DNA of 64,000 bases from Ricinus communis (GCF_019578655.1 NC_063262.1:14701582-14765581); one strand, 5' to 3'; positions 10,950 through 22,864 are shown, counted from the stretch's first letter. Made by a program: numbers and translations. The notes: generated from the letters alone by a model not told the origin.

Positions 10950-12510
10950 TGGTTGCTAAGTCAAGCAAGACTACGACCTAAGGTAGTGTACCTATTGGTG
11001 GAGTATAGTTAACGGCGAGTACCAAGTGTCGTATTCCCTAAAGAACATGTGAACCTAAACCTACTCAATCTTCTCTGTTATCTAATCTTAAAAATGGCGT
11101 TGATGAATAATTCCTAAGTTAATTGATAGCTACTCTAATTGTTGTCTAACTACGGCTACTAGGGAAGGATTAATTCAAGTAAAGGAATAACCCCTTGGGA
11201 ATTCTTATCTCTAGCGAATGGAAACTAAAGATGGAATTGATTGATTGAATTCAATTTATGTGGGAAAATCTCTACGCAATTAACGCCTTTCTCAAGGACA
11301 CTAACATCTTGACTTAGATTAATTAGGTTGAAATCTTTTCCTAACTCTAATTATCCAAATTAGCATTATGTACCATTTAACACTATTGAGAGTTGTTAAT
11401 TCTCAATCCGGTAGAACAAACACCCTATCTCTAGGCGAATTCAATTCTAGGTTGCAAAGGACAATCCAGACCTAAACGTCTTTCTCAAGAACATTCAAAT
11501 TTCAAAAATCATTCAACAAGATATGAAGAACAAATCAATAAGCACTTCCATTGCAAACTAATATTGACAATCAATACATTCAATTCAAAAGTTAAGTACA
11601 AAAAATCCCTACATAACGAACCCCAATGGGTTAACAAGTTTAGCTAATCATGTTCATTATCAAAACCCATAAGAATTCAATTACAAAAATGAGTAAAGGT
11701 AGAGAAACCCGAATACACCCTTGGATGAGAGTAAACAGCTCCAATTCCTCTTACCCAATCTTGGATCGATTCTTGTTCCTCTTACTCGGATTGAAACCAA
11801 TCAACGATCCTTGCAATCTTCAATCTTTGAAGAGAATCTAATTGAAACCTTAGTCCAAGTCTCCTTTTTCCTTAGTTCCATCTCATAAAACCCTTAGAGA
11901 GAGAAAAAGATGAGTTTGGGACGTTCTAACCCCACTTTTTGCATTTTCCTCTTTTCTTTCTTTTTAAATTAATTTGTCCAGCTGCCGCGAACATGGCCGT
12001 GTTGGGAACACGGCCTGGTATTGGTGGGCGTGTTGGGAACACAGCCCCCATGTTGATGGCCGTGTTACTCTCTATGGTCGTGCTCCTTAACGATTCTTTT
12101 TCCTGTTGTCAAATGCACCCAACGCAGCCTGTTTTAGTGCCCGTGTTGGGAACATGGCCAGTGTTAAAACCAACACGGCCGTGTTCAGCTTCCTCATGCG
12201 CGAACTTGACTTGTTTCGGCAACTTTGACGTCTAATTCTGCTCCAGTTCTTCCCTTTATCATTCTTTGACTTCTTTTAAACCTAATGCACACAAATAGAC
12301 TCATAGGGTGAGTGTTGGGACCAATTCACATCCAAATGTACATAAAATCAGCCTTAAAAACCCCATTTAGATGTGTGTATTTTACGCACATCAAGAACAA
12401 ACTAAGCTTAAACGACATAAAGAACATAGGTTTTAACATCCTAAGAATAGTCCATTATCATTACCTAAACACATCATGTGCGAATAAATACAATCAAGGG
12501 ATAATAAAAC
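10950..12510 (-). repeat. 3' LTR of minus-strand Athila-type element E
   Basis: Related over most of its length to 34573-35941 (plus) and 58503-59703 (minus). Shared blocks include the ACTCACCCTATG/GGTCCCAACAC block and the TTAGGTTTAGGAATT block, and it holds an array of CACGGCCGTG/ACACGGCC motifs at 11990-12190. The inner edge lies between 12393 (ACGCACATCA) and the polypurine tract at 12523; the outer edge is diverged, near 10950. On the element's own strand it follows ORF-1 and the polypurine tract, so it is the 3' LTR. Confidence 0.75.
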
Positions 12511-12522
12511 TGCAGATTCCCA

Positions 12523-12536
12523 CCCCACACTTGAAT
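12523..12536 (-). other. Polypurine tract of element E
   Basis: Minus-strand AAGTGTGGGGTGGG lies between the ORF-1 remnant and the LTR. The same tract precedes the LTR at 34563-34575. It primes plus-strand DNA synthesis in this lineage. Confidence 0.7.
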
Positions 12537-12585
12537 GGAACTGCCCTTAGTGTTGGAAAGAGTGGGTGTATAACATAGATAACAT

Positions 12586-14239
12586 TTAATAGGATTGAAG
12601 ATAAAATAAAATAAAATAAAGAAAAAAATGCAAAAGAAAAATAAAGAAAGAACATAAAAAGGAAAAAGGAAAGAAATAGAACATAAAATTTCGCTGCTGG
12701 TAGTCTGCTTGAGGCACATCCTTACTGGCTAGATCGGTTAGAGGGTGAGAAGGAGGGGAAGGCGCTGAGGGAAGGGGCGGCGGAGGTGGCATAGGATCTG
12801 TGAAACAACCTGCTAAATCAAACTCCATATCATCAATGAATTGTTGAGATTGTGCTCCTAAATCCATCATCTTTTGTATATGCTCTGCCATGAGGTCCGT
12901 CTGGGTGGCCTGCCTATCCAATCCATGCATAAGCTGCTGGAGCATATCAGTATAGTGCTGCTGATACTGCCCAAACTCCTTCATATACTACACAAACTCA
13001 GTATAGTGCTGCTGCTGTAAATCACATACTCGATCTAATCGATCAGCCAAAGCACTAATTTGAGCACTTGATGTCCTTGTAGAGTAAGAAGAAGAAGCTC
13101 TAGGTGTAGGTATAAATACTCTAGTTGGGTTAGGAATCCTAACATCTGGAATCTCAGCAGTAGGGTCTTGAGCTCCTCTAGCTGCTGCCTCTCTAGCCTC
13201 TCTCACTATTGCACTAACGAGCCTATACTCAATTCCATGTGGGTGTTGGGTGGCCGTGATCATCTGCATGTTGATCATCTGTCTAACCCCTAATGGTGTC
13301 ATGTCGCCAATCTGAGAAAGGTCGGCTAGACAGTCGTCCAGTACACCCAATCTCTTGGCCAATCTAGTCATATATGGGCCAAAGCAACAATGCATTTTCT
13401 TCTAGGAGTCGACTATGCAGCATCTTACTTGACGAGCAACCAAATACCTCATGTCAAGCTTCTTGCGGTGTTGCATAGCCCAGAGAATGAACACATTGGT
13501 CTATGTGACCGCTCCAAAGCTATCTCCTCGGCCCGTAATAGTGTAAGCTAGAAGTGCATGAAGATAGTGAAGATGATTTGGAAGGCTAGACGCTTTAGAC
13601 CTGCTCGGATAGTATGGTTCTAGCCTGAGTACAATTGAATCCCACATGGCATCGTAAGACATGGGTGAACGTAGATGCATCCTTGATATTCCTCGCCTGA
13701 GATCTCCTGCTCAGTCCAAAAACCCAAATGCATCCCACACTGCGGACTTGACATCGAGAACTCCCTTCCTCCAAGTTTAAAGTACACTGCATCAGGCTGA
13801 TGCCAGTTTGTGATCTGCTGCTGTAGGAAGAAGGTGCTTAGAAACTCAATGGTTAACTCGCGGTAGGTAGGCTCAATGATGTCGAATAAGCATGCGTAAG
13901 GCAATGTGTCAAATAGTGCACGAACATCTTGAGCCAATGCAACTCTCTCTAAGGATACAAAATCAATGCATCATCCAACCATTACTTGCTTCCATTGCAT
14001 GACTTGGAAGCGGCTCTCATGATCAGCATTTTGGAATGTCCATAGGCAATGTCGAGCAAGTGCGGTGGATTTGCAGCTGCTACTCTTCCTGCTCGGACTG
14101 GCTACTGTTATGGTGGGGGTGCTGGTGCTGGTGATCGCCTAAGTAAAGGTGAAGTAGAAGAAGAAGGTCCTTCACCACGCAAGCGCTTACTAGTAGCGGT
14201 GCATTATGGTTGCTGGCGACGGGCTTGGTCTCTTTCCAT
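12586..14239 (-). pseudogene. ATHILA ORF-1 family gene, broken
   Basis: Begins at a minus-strand ATG at 14239 (MERDQARRQQP, then SKRLRGEGPSSSTSP) and runs in several frames to about 12586. Recognisable parts are RALFDTLPYACLFDIIEPTYRELT near 13930-13850 and GMHLGFWTEQEISGEEY near 13730. Further on come MHCCFGPYMTRLAKRLGVL near 13395 and a Pro-rich stretch PMPPPPPLPSAPSPP near 12760. This matches the family described as ATHILA ORF-1, the gene after pol in Athila elements; its role is not settled. Stops (for example at 12985-12987) and frameshifts break it. A second copy of the middle part lies inverted at 32463-32850. Confidence 0.82.
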
Positions 14240-15592
14240 CATATATTGCCTAATACAATCAATCATTAATAATCGAGCAAGTAATCAAGTCAACACAAAT
14301 TCCATCGAAAATTGAGCAGCATAACGACAAGAAATTGATTAATAGAAAACTTTAGGCTTAATACTATGCCCAAAGCCTCAAATTCATGCAGAAAACTAAT
14401 GCCCAATGGTATTCCAGCACACAATAAAAAATTGGTAATAGCTAGATCATAGAAAATAGGCACATGAATCAATTACCAGGTAAAGAGAATTTACGCCATG
14501 AATTGATCAACATAAACTATCATAAATTAACTTCACTAATTTTGAACCCCGCACTTAGCATGTACATTATTACAATTACACAAATGTAGCAATTAAGCTG
14601 AGCTAATTGATGAGCATACTATACAATTATGATCCAAATTAAACTCGAGCAGTGTAAATTAAAAAAATTAAACCAAGAAAAGCAATGAATAACGAACAAA
14701 ACACTAACAAATAAAAGGAAATGATGCAAAGAATAATTGAACAGCACTTTGGTGTTATTAAGAATTGGCGCAAACAAGAATATAAGATAAATGGAGAAGA
14801 GGAACAAGAATTAAAAACACTTGATCATATCAAAATGTCCTAAAATAAAAATGCATAAAGAACTCAAACCTAATCAAATTAAATGGCAAAAGGTGAAGAA
14901 ACTTACTTGAGTTGGTCGTGAAAGATAAGAAAATGTGAGAAAAGGAAGAAGAACACCTTGAAATTTAGTGAGTGAAAGCGTGCAAAAGGTTGAAAATGGC
15001 ACAAATATATAGTCACGGGGGCAAGTACAGGGGCGAGCACGGCCGTGCTGGTTAGCACGGCCTAGACTCGGCCCGTGCTGAGCCTTAAAGGGAGTTTTAC
15101 TTGCATTTTCAGCACGGGTTGGACTCCGGCCGTACTGATCAGCGTGGCCTGGTGTTGCAACCTATGATGCCCTCGGAAGCCGTGGCAAACAAGCCGTTTC
15201 CAAGCCTTTCCTTGTCCTTTAGCACGACCTTGACTTGGCCCGTGCTGACCAGCACGGCCTTGCCCATGGCCGTGCTGAACCTTCGAGTTCGACATCTCGA
15301 ACCGTTCAACTTCCTGCCTGCATCCAACACACATAGATACACATTTAGGCTATAAGTCAAGTAAAAATGTATCAAATAGTGAAGCTAATGTTCACCAATA
15401 ACCAAAAATCCAACTTAAGTTATTAAAAACTTTAACTTAAGCAATTAAGTTCAATAATTAAGCAAGTGCTCTAACTATAACCAAACATGCAAGCAACTAA
15501 TAAAAAATGTAAAGCTAAATATGGGAATGCCTCCCAAAAGTGCTTCTTTTTGGTTGAGTCTTTTAGGTGGACTCAACATTAGACTACTCTTG
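14240..15592 (-). promoter_or_regulatory. Pol-ORF-1 spacer with promoter-like block
   Basis: No gene. Reading the minus strand from pol towards ORF-1 there is first the conserved GAAGCACTTTTGGGAGGC block (15535-15555). Next comes an array of CACGGCC/GGCCGTG motifs (about 15290-15025), then a TATATATTT site (15011-15003). A pyrimidine-rich leader follows, then a good 5' splice site CAA/GTAAGTTTC (GT at 14906-14905) and a possible 3' splice site TTGATTGTATTAG about 14 bases before the ORF-1 start. This is the order of a promoter plus leader intron for ORF-1. It may instead be a fragment of an LTR captured inside the element. Function is inferred, not shown. Confidence 0.45.
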
Positions 15593-16876
15593 TTAGAAAA
15601 GTACCATGTTCACTCGCTCCTCAACTTCTAACGAGTTCTCATGATAATGCTTCAGCTTATGCCCATTAACCTTGAAGTCTCCCTTCTCCGGATGATGCAG
15701 CTTCACTATGCCATATGGAAAGACTTGCTTGACTACGAACGGTCCTGACCATCGGCTCTTCAGCTTTCCTGGAAACAACGAAGACGTGAGTTATATAAAG
15801 GAACCCTGTCTCCAACTTTGAACTTTTTCGAGCCTTTCAGTCGTTCATCATGCCACTTCTTTGTCCCAGCCTTGTAAATTAGGGAGTTGTCATAAGCTTG
15901 CTGATGCCACTCCTCTAACTCATTCAGCTACCATTGTCATTCTTTACCTATAGAATCAACATTAAAGTTACATGATTTCAAAGCCCAAAGGGCCTTGTGT
16001 TCCAATTCAACATGCAAATAACATGTCTTACCATAAACTAGCCTATATGGTGTAAAATCAATAGAAGTCCTATAGGCTGTTCTAAAAGCCCACAATGCAT
16101 CACCTAACTTGGCAGCCCAATCCTTCCTACTAGTCCCCACGATTCTCTTTAGAATGCATTTTAAACCCCTATTAGTTACCTCCACTTGGCCACTAGTTTG
16201 TGGGTGATGGGGTGTAGAGAACCGGTGTTTGACCCGATTACGTTTAAGTACTTTCTCTAGTTGGGTATTACAAAAATGGTCCCCCTATCACTAATCAATG
16301 CTTTAGGTGTACCAAACCTAGCAAATAATTTCTTAAGAAACCTAGCAATGATTCTAGCATCATCAGTAGGAAAAGCTTGCGCCTCTGGCCACTTAGAAAA
16401 GTACTCAACATCCACAAGTATGTACTTATTTCCATAAGAAGTAGGAAAAGGTCCCATGAAGTCGATGCCCTAAACATCAAAAATCTCAACAACTTATAAC
16501 TAGTCTAGGGCATCTTATCACGGGAAGAGATGTTACATGATCGCCGACATGCATCACAAACCTGGACAAAAGCTCTCGCATCCTGAAAGATTATAGGCCA
16601 GTAGAATCCTGCATCTAGCACCTTCCTAGCAGTATGATTGGCTGCCTGATGGCCTCCAGTTGATTCCTCATGGCAATGCTTAAGGATTTTGAGAGTCTCC
16701 TCCCCATATACATATCGCCGAATCACTTGATATGCACAAACACGAAACAGAAAGGGGTCTTCCTAAATGTAGTATTTCAAGTCAGCAAAGAATTTCTTCT
16801 TTTGTTGATATGTAATACCTTTTGGTAGGACCTTTGCAACCAAATGATTTGCATAATCAGAAAACCATTTTCTGCT
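15593..16876 (-). pseudogene. Integrase region of Athila-type element E
   Basis: Minus strand. The RT-integrase linker (KWFSDYANHLVAKVLPKGI) starts at the truncation at 16876. The H2C2 finger follows (HCHEESTGGHQAANHTARKVLDAGFYWP...CDACRRSCNIS, 16690-16530). The core is [27 protein letters not shown] and [13 protein letters not shown] (16457-16270), then EVTNRGLKCILKRIVG with the third acidic residue (about 16185). The C-terminal domain GKLKSRWSGPFVVKQVFPYG is at 15780-15700. The catalytic residues can be seen, but stops and frameshifts (near 16500, 16258, 15930) inactivate it. RT and gag lie beyond the truncation and are absent. Confidence 0.88.
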
Positions 16877-17525
16877 ATCATTGGCATCGACTTCTCTGGT
16901 ATGCCTGTGCCATTTGACGATGTGATCCACCATCAGCGTTCCAACGTTTGGGAGTGCTTCATTCTTGACTTGCTCGGGTTCTTAGCAACGTTCAAGAACT
17001 CACAATGCATTGCTTATCTAGGCATCCTTTTCCACTATCAAGGCTTTGTTCCTCGAAATGCTCGGGAGGTTAATCAAATGGCCGAGCCTTTCTGTTGTAC
17101 CTTTTTGGTACGACATTATTCAGTGACTTATGGAACTCACTAAACTTCCATTATCTAGCACTGTTGTGGGACTTAGACTAGGTCTCTTCTTATAATTAGG
17201 AATTTACCGCTCTCGCATATCTGTACCATCAGATTGAAGTTACTGTCCGAGGCACCAAGAGCATCTACGATTTTTGGCACGTGATCCACATAAGTCGGGC
17301 GCTGACTTCTTTTCTTAATTCCTTTTTATAGACATGGTGAATGCTAACTCTTTGCTCTGCAGGTTTGGGCCTTGGAGATCAGCCTTCTATTGGGCTCATA
17401 GCCCATTTGCACCTCATGGGCTTTTCCTTGCTTGAGTCATTGGGGCTTGAGCAGCACCGTTACTTTGGAATGGTCTCAAGTTCACGTGCACCACATATGG
17501 ATAAATAGCTTGACCTGGGATAGGG
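16877..17525 (+). pseudogene. Plant mobile domain (PMD) gene copy 2, first part
   Basis: Plus-strand coding remnant. It contains IIGIDFSGMPVPFDDVIHHQ and ECFILDLLGFLATFKNSQCIAYLGI (16870-17040), then YHYLALLWD-like and YLYHQIEVTVRGTKSIYDFWH (17150-17280), matching 61886-62220. The LTP/LSFFTITG-type lead and the later AW-G..AL..LY segment are the pattern of the plant mobile domain family (MAIN-like proteins and PMD transposon passengers). A GT...AG intron-like gap (about 17291-17363) is shared with the other copy. Frameshifts make it non-coding. It is cut by an LTR fragment at about 17630. Confidence 0.6.
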
Positions 17526-17631
17526 TAAATACAATTCATTAGTTATATTCATGCTTTAATTATATTGTTACTTACCTTTTCTAGTTTACAGATTCAACCA
17601 ATCCTTATTTACTACTACATCTTTTTTAGGG

Positions 17632-18606
17632 TGTATAGCTCAGTTGGTAGATGCAGACTAGCACAAATGGTGAGTATCAAGGTCGTATTCTCGGGAAAGG
17701 GTGATCCTAGAATTACTGCAGTGTCTTATATTATCTAACCTTAACAAAATCAATGAAGTTATTATGCTATGGTTAAATATAAACAAGCGACTAACTAAGC
17801 ATCAAATAATTTGAAAGGATTCAGGAAAACACTCGAAGGAAAAAGAGCAAACCCTAAGGGACCTAAGCTATTTGGATTTTAGTAAAGATAAAGACTATAT
17901 TGATTACCAATTGCAATTACCCTTGGATAAATTTTTAACTGAATTCGGTCTCCCTCTCGAGATAACCGAATTCCTAAACCTAATAACCTAAAGTTGGAAT
18001 CTCTTCTAATCAATTTTCCAATTACTAAATGAATTTCTCAATTACATAAAGCAATCTAGATACCATAACTCACAATGTCTCATGAATAAAGTGATTTCTC
18101 ATTAATAATGAAGGCAAGAAGAGATAAGCATTTGATAATCAAAATCTCAATAGCATTAAAATCAATCCAACAACATAGGAACCCCAATGCGTTGAAAAAT
18201 TTAGTTACTCATACTGATAAGCATCACAAAATAAAGAATAGATTCGGAAAAGTAAATTGAAGGCATGTACACCCTTCTTCTTTAAGTTGGATGAAAAACC
18301 CTAAATTCCCAATTCAGAATGATAAACCCTAATTTGCCTCTTGAATGCTCCCAAATCTTGTCTTGATCTTCAATTTGATATTAAAACAATTGTAATCCTT
18401 CCTTCAATAAATGAAATGATCTTCTAAGGTCGAGTATTGAAGTGCTAGACCTTCGTGTTCTGCATCTGTTGACTTCTTCCTGGCCGTGCCCTCGCTGGTG
18501 CTGAGCCACCACGGGCCATGGTGGAGGCCGTGGTGTCTTCGGAAACCGTGCCAAACTAGCACTCTTGAAGGGAAACTATTTGATGGTTCAGCACGGCCGG
18601 AGCCGG
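17632..18606 (-). repeat. Partial Athila-type LTR inside PMD copy 2
   Basis: Carries the ATGCAGACTAGCACAAATGGTGAG block at 17650 and the CACGGCC motif block at 18480-18605, in the same order as 18712-20031. The terminal 30 bp at the left and roughly 220 bp at the right are missing, and no target duplication is visible, so it is a truncated or rearranged insertion. Confidence 0.7.
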
Positions 18607-18711
18607 ATTTACTTAGCATTCACCTTGTATTGTGTGTCGCTTTCTTAATCATTTATTTACATCTCATCCACCAAGCTCTTACTGCTTGTGAGTCGATTGA
18701 GGGACGGTCCT
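18607..18711 (+). pseudogene. PMD copy 2, middle part
   Basis: Matches the 62820-62935 part of copy 1 (ATTTACTTAG..., then the CTTGTGAGTCGATTGAGGG block). It ends with GTCCT (18707-18711), one half of the target duplication of the solo LTR that follows. Confidence 0.6.
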
Positions 18712-20031
18712 TGATGGGCTACTGATGCAACCTACACATAAGGCAGTGAACCTATCGATGTAGCCTAGCACTAGTGAGTATCAAGGTCGTATCCCTAGAG
18801 ATCGGGTGAACCTAGAGTTACTACTGTTCGCTATGTTATCTAGTCTAAAATAAGGTGTGAGAGGTCTAACTTAACTAGCTAATGATTATGAGTGCAAATA
18901 AGTAAATGAAAAGCAACGAACAATCAAAAGACAACCGCAACAAGAGAAATAAACCCAAAGGGGACCTAAGTAATGGAATTCTAAAAGTTGATTTTATAAA
19001 TTATCAATCTTGCTTACCCGTGCTTAAATCCTGAATCGAACTCGGTTCCTTTCTCGAGCTCACCGAGTTCCTAAACCTGCACTAACCTAATGGAATCTCT
19101 TCCTATCAAGTTATTACAAATTAGCATTAGGTATGATCTAGAACTATTAAGCGTTGTTAATTCTTAATCCGGAGAGTAAATTAACCTTATCTCTAAGTGT
19201 TAACTACCAGTTCTTACTATTCAATTTCCAGTTGTAACAAGCATTTCTCAATGTCAAGAAACAACCCAAAAGACAATAAATTCAACGTCTCAAATCAACT
19301 GAATCAAACTTTATTACTGAATAGCAAGAAGATTACAAAAATGGCAATTACAAATCTAACAACTAAGCATAATCCATCAACAAAGGTGAACCCCAATGGG
19401 TTCAAAAGGTCTAGCTACTCATGTTCATCGTTAAAGCAAAGTAAGAAAAAAATAATGAAAGGCAAATTGAAAGCATTTACATCTTGAATGCTCCTAACTC
19501 TTGTCTTGATCTTCAAATCGATGTTGAAACAAGTGTAATCCTTCCTTCAATTAATGAAATTGATCTCCCAAAGTCCACAATAGAAGTCTAGAAACAATTC
19601 AATTGAGTGTGTATTTTGGAAATCTAGTTAGAAAAATCGAGCCACCATTCACCAACTCAAAACTGCCTATATAGTTCCTTCAGCACGACCGGAGTCCAAG
19701 CTGTGCTGACCCCTTCCAAGCCGTGCCCAAGCCACTGCTGAGCCACCACGGGCCGTGGTGGCCTCAGAAACCGTGTTGAAATGGCACATTTGGGGGCAGC
19801 TTCTTGGCAATTCAAGCCGTGCTCAACCCTCGGAATGCCAGTCCTCGCTCAATTTGATGGATTGTGGTCTGTAATCGCGCGTATTTCCCTCGATTATTAA
19901 TAACGTCCTTCGATCGTGACCTGAAACGTGAAAGGAACTAAAGGACAAGTGATTCTAGCATAAACCGAGATAATCATGCACAAGAATATAAACAATCAAG
20001 CATGTAAATACGTATAATATGATGCCTATCA
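18712..20031 (-). mobile_element. Solo Athila-type LTR with perfect target duplication
   Basis: 1320 bp from TGATGGGCTAC to CCTATCA. It is flanked by identical GTCCT at 18707-18711 and 20032-20036. There is no primer site, gag or pol on either side, so this is a solo LTR left by recombination between the two LTRs of a former element. The interrupted PMD sequence continues across it. In its own (minus) orientation it has a CACGGCC motif array at 19830-19680 just before a TATATAGG site at about 19670. The 96-codon open frame at 19197 inside it is not a gene. Confidence 0.9.
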
Positions 20032-20430
20032 GTCCTCCTGATGCTCCAGGCCTTCCCATATAATAGGTTCTTCTGTTAGTGTGGCCTTTGAGGCACCTCC
20101 TATGGCCATATTTAATGTGGTTCCAAGGATTGTTTCATTCTCTCCAGATTCGATGGTTCATACTGGAGCCCATACAGTGTGATGGAGCACAAGCTTGTCA
20201 TGGAGTAGTCTCTTCCTCCAAAGTTCACACTGAGTACTTGCACTGACATAAGTTATTCTTCTCTTCTATGTTTTCACCTCTTTGTTTTCCTAAGAGGTTA
20301 GTGACAGATATATGCAAATATAGTTTCAGAGGTATCAGTTCGAGCACGTACCTCGGTTGGTTGGTACTACAAGGAGGCAGTTCTTCATCCTCGGCAGTAT
20401 GAAACATAGCCATAGTACTTTACACTGAGT
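20032..20430 (+). pseudogene. PMD copy 2, last part
   Basis: Resumes the PMD repeat after the solo LTR, parallel to 62945-63330 of copy 1: CCAGGCCTTCCC, AGGCACCTCCTATGGCC, then a shared GT...AG intron-like stretch (about 20250-20310). Coding is broken; the minus-strand open frame at 20225-20413 is a shadow. Confidence 0.55.
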
Positions 20431-20533
20431 ACTTGCACTTATCAAATTCCCACACACTTAAGCAATTGCTTGTCCTTAAGCAAATTAAAAAAAATCAAAA
20501 ACAAAGAAATGACAAACTCTCTCTAACAAATAG

Positions 20534-21352
20534 TGATAGAAAATCATCATCTTAACAACCATACACCCAAATAACTAATGAGTTATGATGCATATGGAAT
20601 GCAAGAAAACAACCTTCAATCAAGATGATTCCAAAATCCAAGGATCTCCTCAAGTGAAGTTAGGGTAAACTAGTTCCAATAATGAAACTAGCACTTGAAT
20701 TCAACTCCAAACGCCACAAACCAAGTATGATTTGATAAGTTAAGAATCAAACATAAGATTTTGGTTAGAGAACGCTACAAACTAAAAAATAGTTTGATAA
20801 GTTCAAAGTTCATGCAAGAACTTAAGCAAAAACACTCATAAAGAGCAAATAAAGATTATCATTCATCAATTGATTTTTACAAATGAATTTGGCTTTGATA
20901 TTTAGAGCCAAAACAAGGCTAAGAACACTAAATGGATGTCTTTTGAGCTTTTCCACATTTTCCCTTTTAATTCCTATTAAAACTCATTAAAAGTGGTTGT
21001 TCTTACATTGATGGCACTTATTTTGTAACTCCCAAATAACAACTAATCATGTGCATCCATTTTGTAACTCTAAATTATAACTAATCATGTGCATCCATTG
21101 TGTAACTCCAAACGACAACTTATCACACTATAACTTAAGAAAACCTAATAAAAATGAAAATAAAAAGGCTTCAAATGAATTGTATTGGACCTTTGAGTTC
21201 AGCCCAAACTTATTGCACTAAATTGATGATTTTGGTCCCTTGGACCTTTGAGTTCAGCCCAAGCTTCTTCCATCCTTTTGGACTTGGATCTTGTCATTGG
21301 ACCTTCTTGAAAGCTTAAAGGATCATTTGTAATTCTTATGTTTATTGCATCA
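20534..21352 (-). repeat. 3' LTR of CRM-like element C (minus)
   Basis: About 819 bp from the minus-strand TGATGCAATAAAC at 21352 to 20534. It is closely related to the element B LTR at 595-1464, including the AGTTATGATGCATATGGAATGCAAGAAAA and CCAAGGATCTCCTCAAGTG blocks. The last codons of pol lie within it. Confidence 0.78.
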
Positions 21353-21391
21353 TTCCCTCTCTCCTCATAAGAATTCATCCTCGAATCTGCC
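21353..21391 (-). pseudogene. Pol tail of element C, distal part
   Basis: Short remnant of the pol tail (minus, RMNSYEERGNDA) between the LTR and the solo LTR inserted at 21392. The same gene continues at 22865. Confidence 0.65.
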
Positions 21392-22864
21392 TGATGAATG
21401 CTAAACACGACTAGCAATCTATAGGCAAGTGCATCTATCGAATGTGATCTAGCTATGCAAGTATCAATATTGTATCCCATGGGAACTGAGAAACTACTAC
21501 TACTACGCTATTCCTATTATTTAACCGATCAAAAGGTGGTGAAACTTATTAACTAAAGATGTTCGAGGATGCAATTAAAAACTAAATTTTAACAAAGAGA
21601 ATGAGAGTTGAAAGAGGAGAATAAGATGAGTTAACCAAATTGGGGATCACTTTAGCTAGTCGACTTATAAACAACAAATTATGAATTGATTGATTAAGAA
21701 TTATGATCTGTGGATAATTTTTTGAATGAATTGGCTTCTCTCTCGAGTTAACCAATTCCTAACCCTGAAGATCTAAAGCTGGAATCTCTTCCTAACAATT
21801 GATTTTAGAATATATTAATCTTTAAATTACCGGTAATAAGAGTGTCCAGTTCTTATTCTAGTAAGCTATTATACCTATCTCTAGGATGAAAATCACCTAA
21901 TCACACAAGCAGTTGTCCAAACTTAATTGGATTTCTCAATTACAAAGGAGTTCTCAAATTGATTCAACAATGAAGAAGAAACAATAAATTTTATTATACT
22001 TGAATGAAAACTACAATCTTAAATCAATAATCCAATCATTTAAGTACAAAGCAAGTCTAGCATGGCTAAAGATCACCCCCAAATGGGTTTGCTAGAATTA
22101 GTTACACATATTCATGATTAAACTAAAACACGAACTGAATACAAAGTAGACAAGAATCGAAAAGAACATGAACACCCTTTTCTTAAATGGTGAGATGCTA
22201 TACTCTCTTGAATAACTTTGTATCAAAACTCTACAGCATAGATCTCTTTCTTCTTTTCTTTGGATCTTCGATCCAATCCTCAAGAGCAGCTATCTTGATG
22301 ATGTTAAAGTGGAATTCATCTCTGTTTTTCTCTTCTTGATCGTTTGGAAGTTAGCTCTAAGGGTTTGTCCTGAATACTTCAAAGTTCTCTCTTTTTCTCT
22401 ACGTGGCTCCCTCTTTCTTTCTTTTTCTTTTCTTTTAACTTAGTTTTTAGGATTCAACACCAGCATGGCCTAAATCCATGCGTGTTGATCTAAAAGTGTA
22501 CTTTCGGCCTTCTTTAGCACTGCTTGGATTTGGGTCGTGCTCCTAGGCTGTGTCACTCTCAGAAACCGTATTGCGAATCGCTTTTTTTCTCCCTAAGTAA
22601 GGCATTCCAGCACACCTTCTGACCCTAACTGTGCTTCTCAGCACGGGTATGTGGGCAGGGCGTGTTGAACAGTCTAACACGCCCGATTCATCTGTTTCTT
22701 CCCGAATCTGGTCCGATTTCTCTCTAACTTTAATGATGTACCTAGAAAAATACCTGAGATAAAAAGGAAACTAAAACAGGGTGATTCTAATATAGAAACA
22801 CATAAATTGCTCTAAAAATAATTCAAAATCAAGCATGCAAACATATGTAAAATCAAGGATTTCA
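21392..22864 (-). mobile_element. Solo LTR (Athila-like family D) inside element C
   Basis: About 1.47 kb from TGATGAATGCTAAACACGAC to TTTCA. Its flanks CTGCC (21387-21391) and CAGCC (22865-22869) are a target duplication with one mismatch; the uninterrupted element B reads CAGCC at this place. Element C pol continues on both sides. The LTR contains CACGG/CGTGCT motifs at 22450-22690. It matches, inverted, 23911-25297. Confidence 0.82.

Noticed and set aside
14049..14315. Plus-strand frame rich in Gly and Ala
   Set aside because: Antisense shadow of the Pro/Ser-rich start of ORF-1.
15062..15375. Overlapping frames on both strands rich in Gly, Arg and His
   Set aside because: Produced by the GC-rich dyad array; low complexity and present in frames of both strands.
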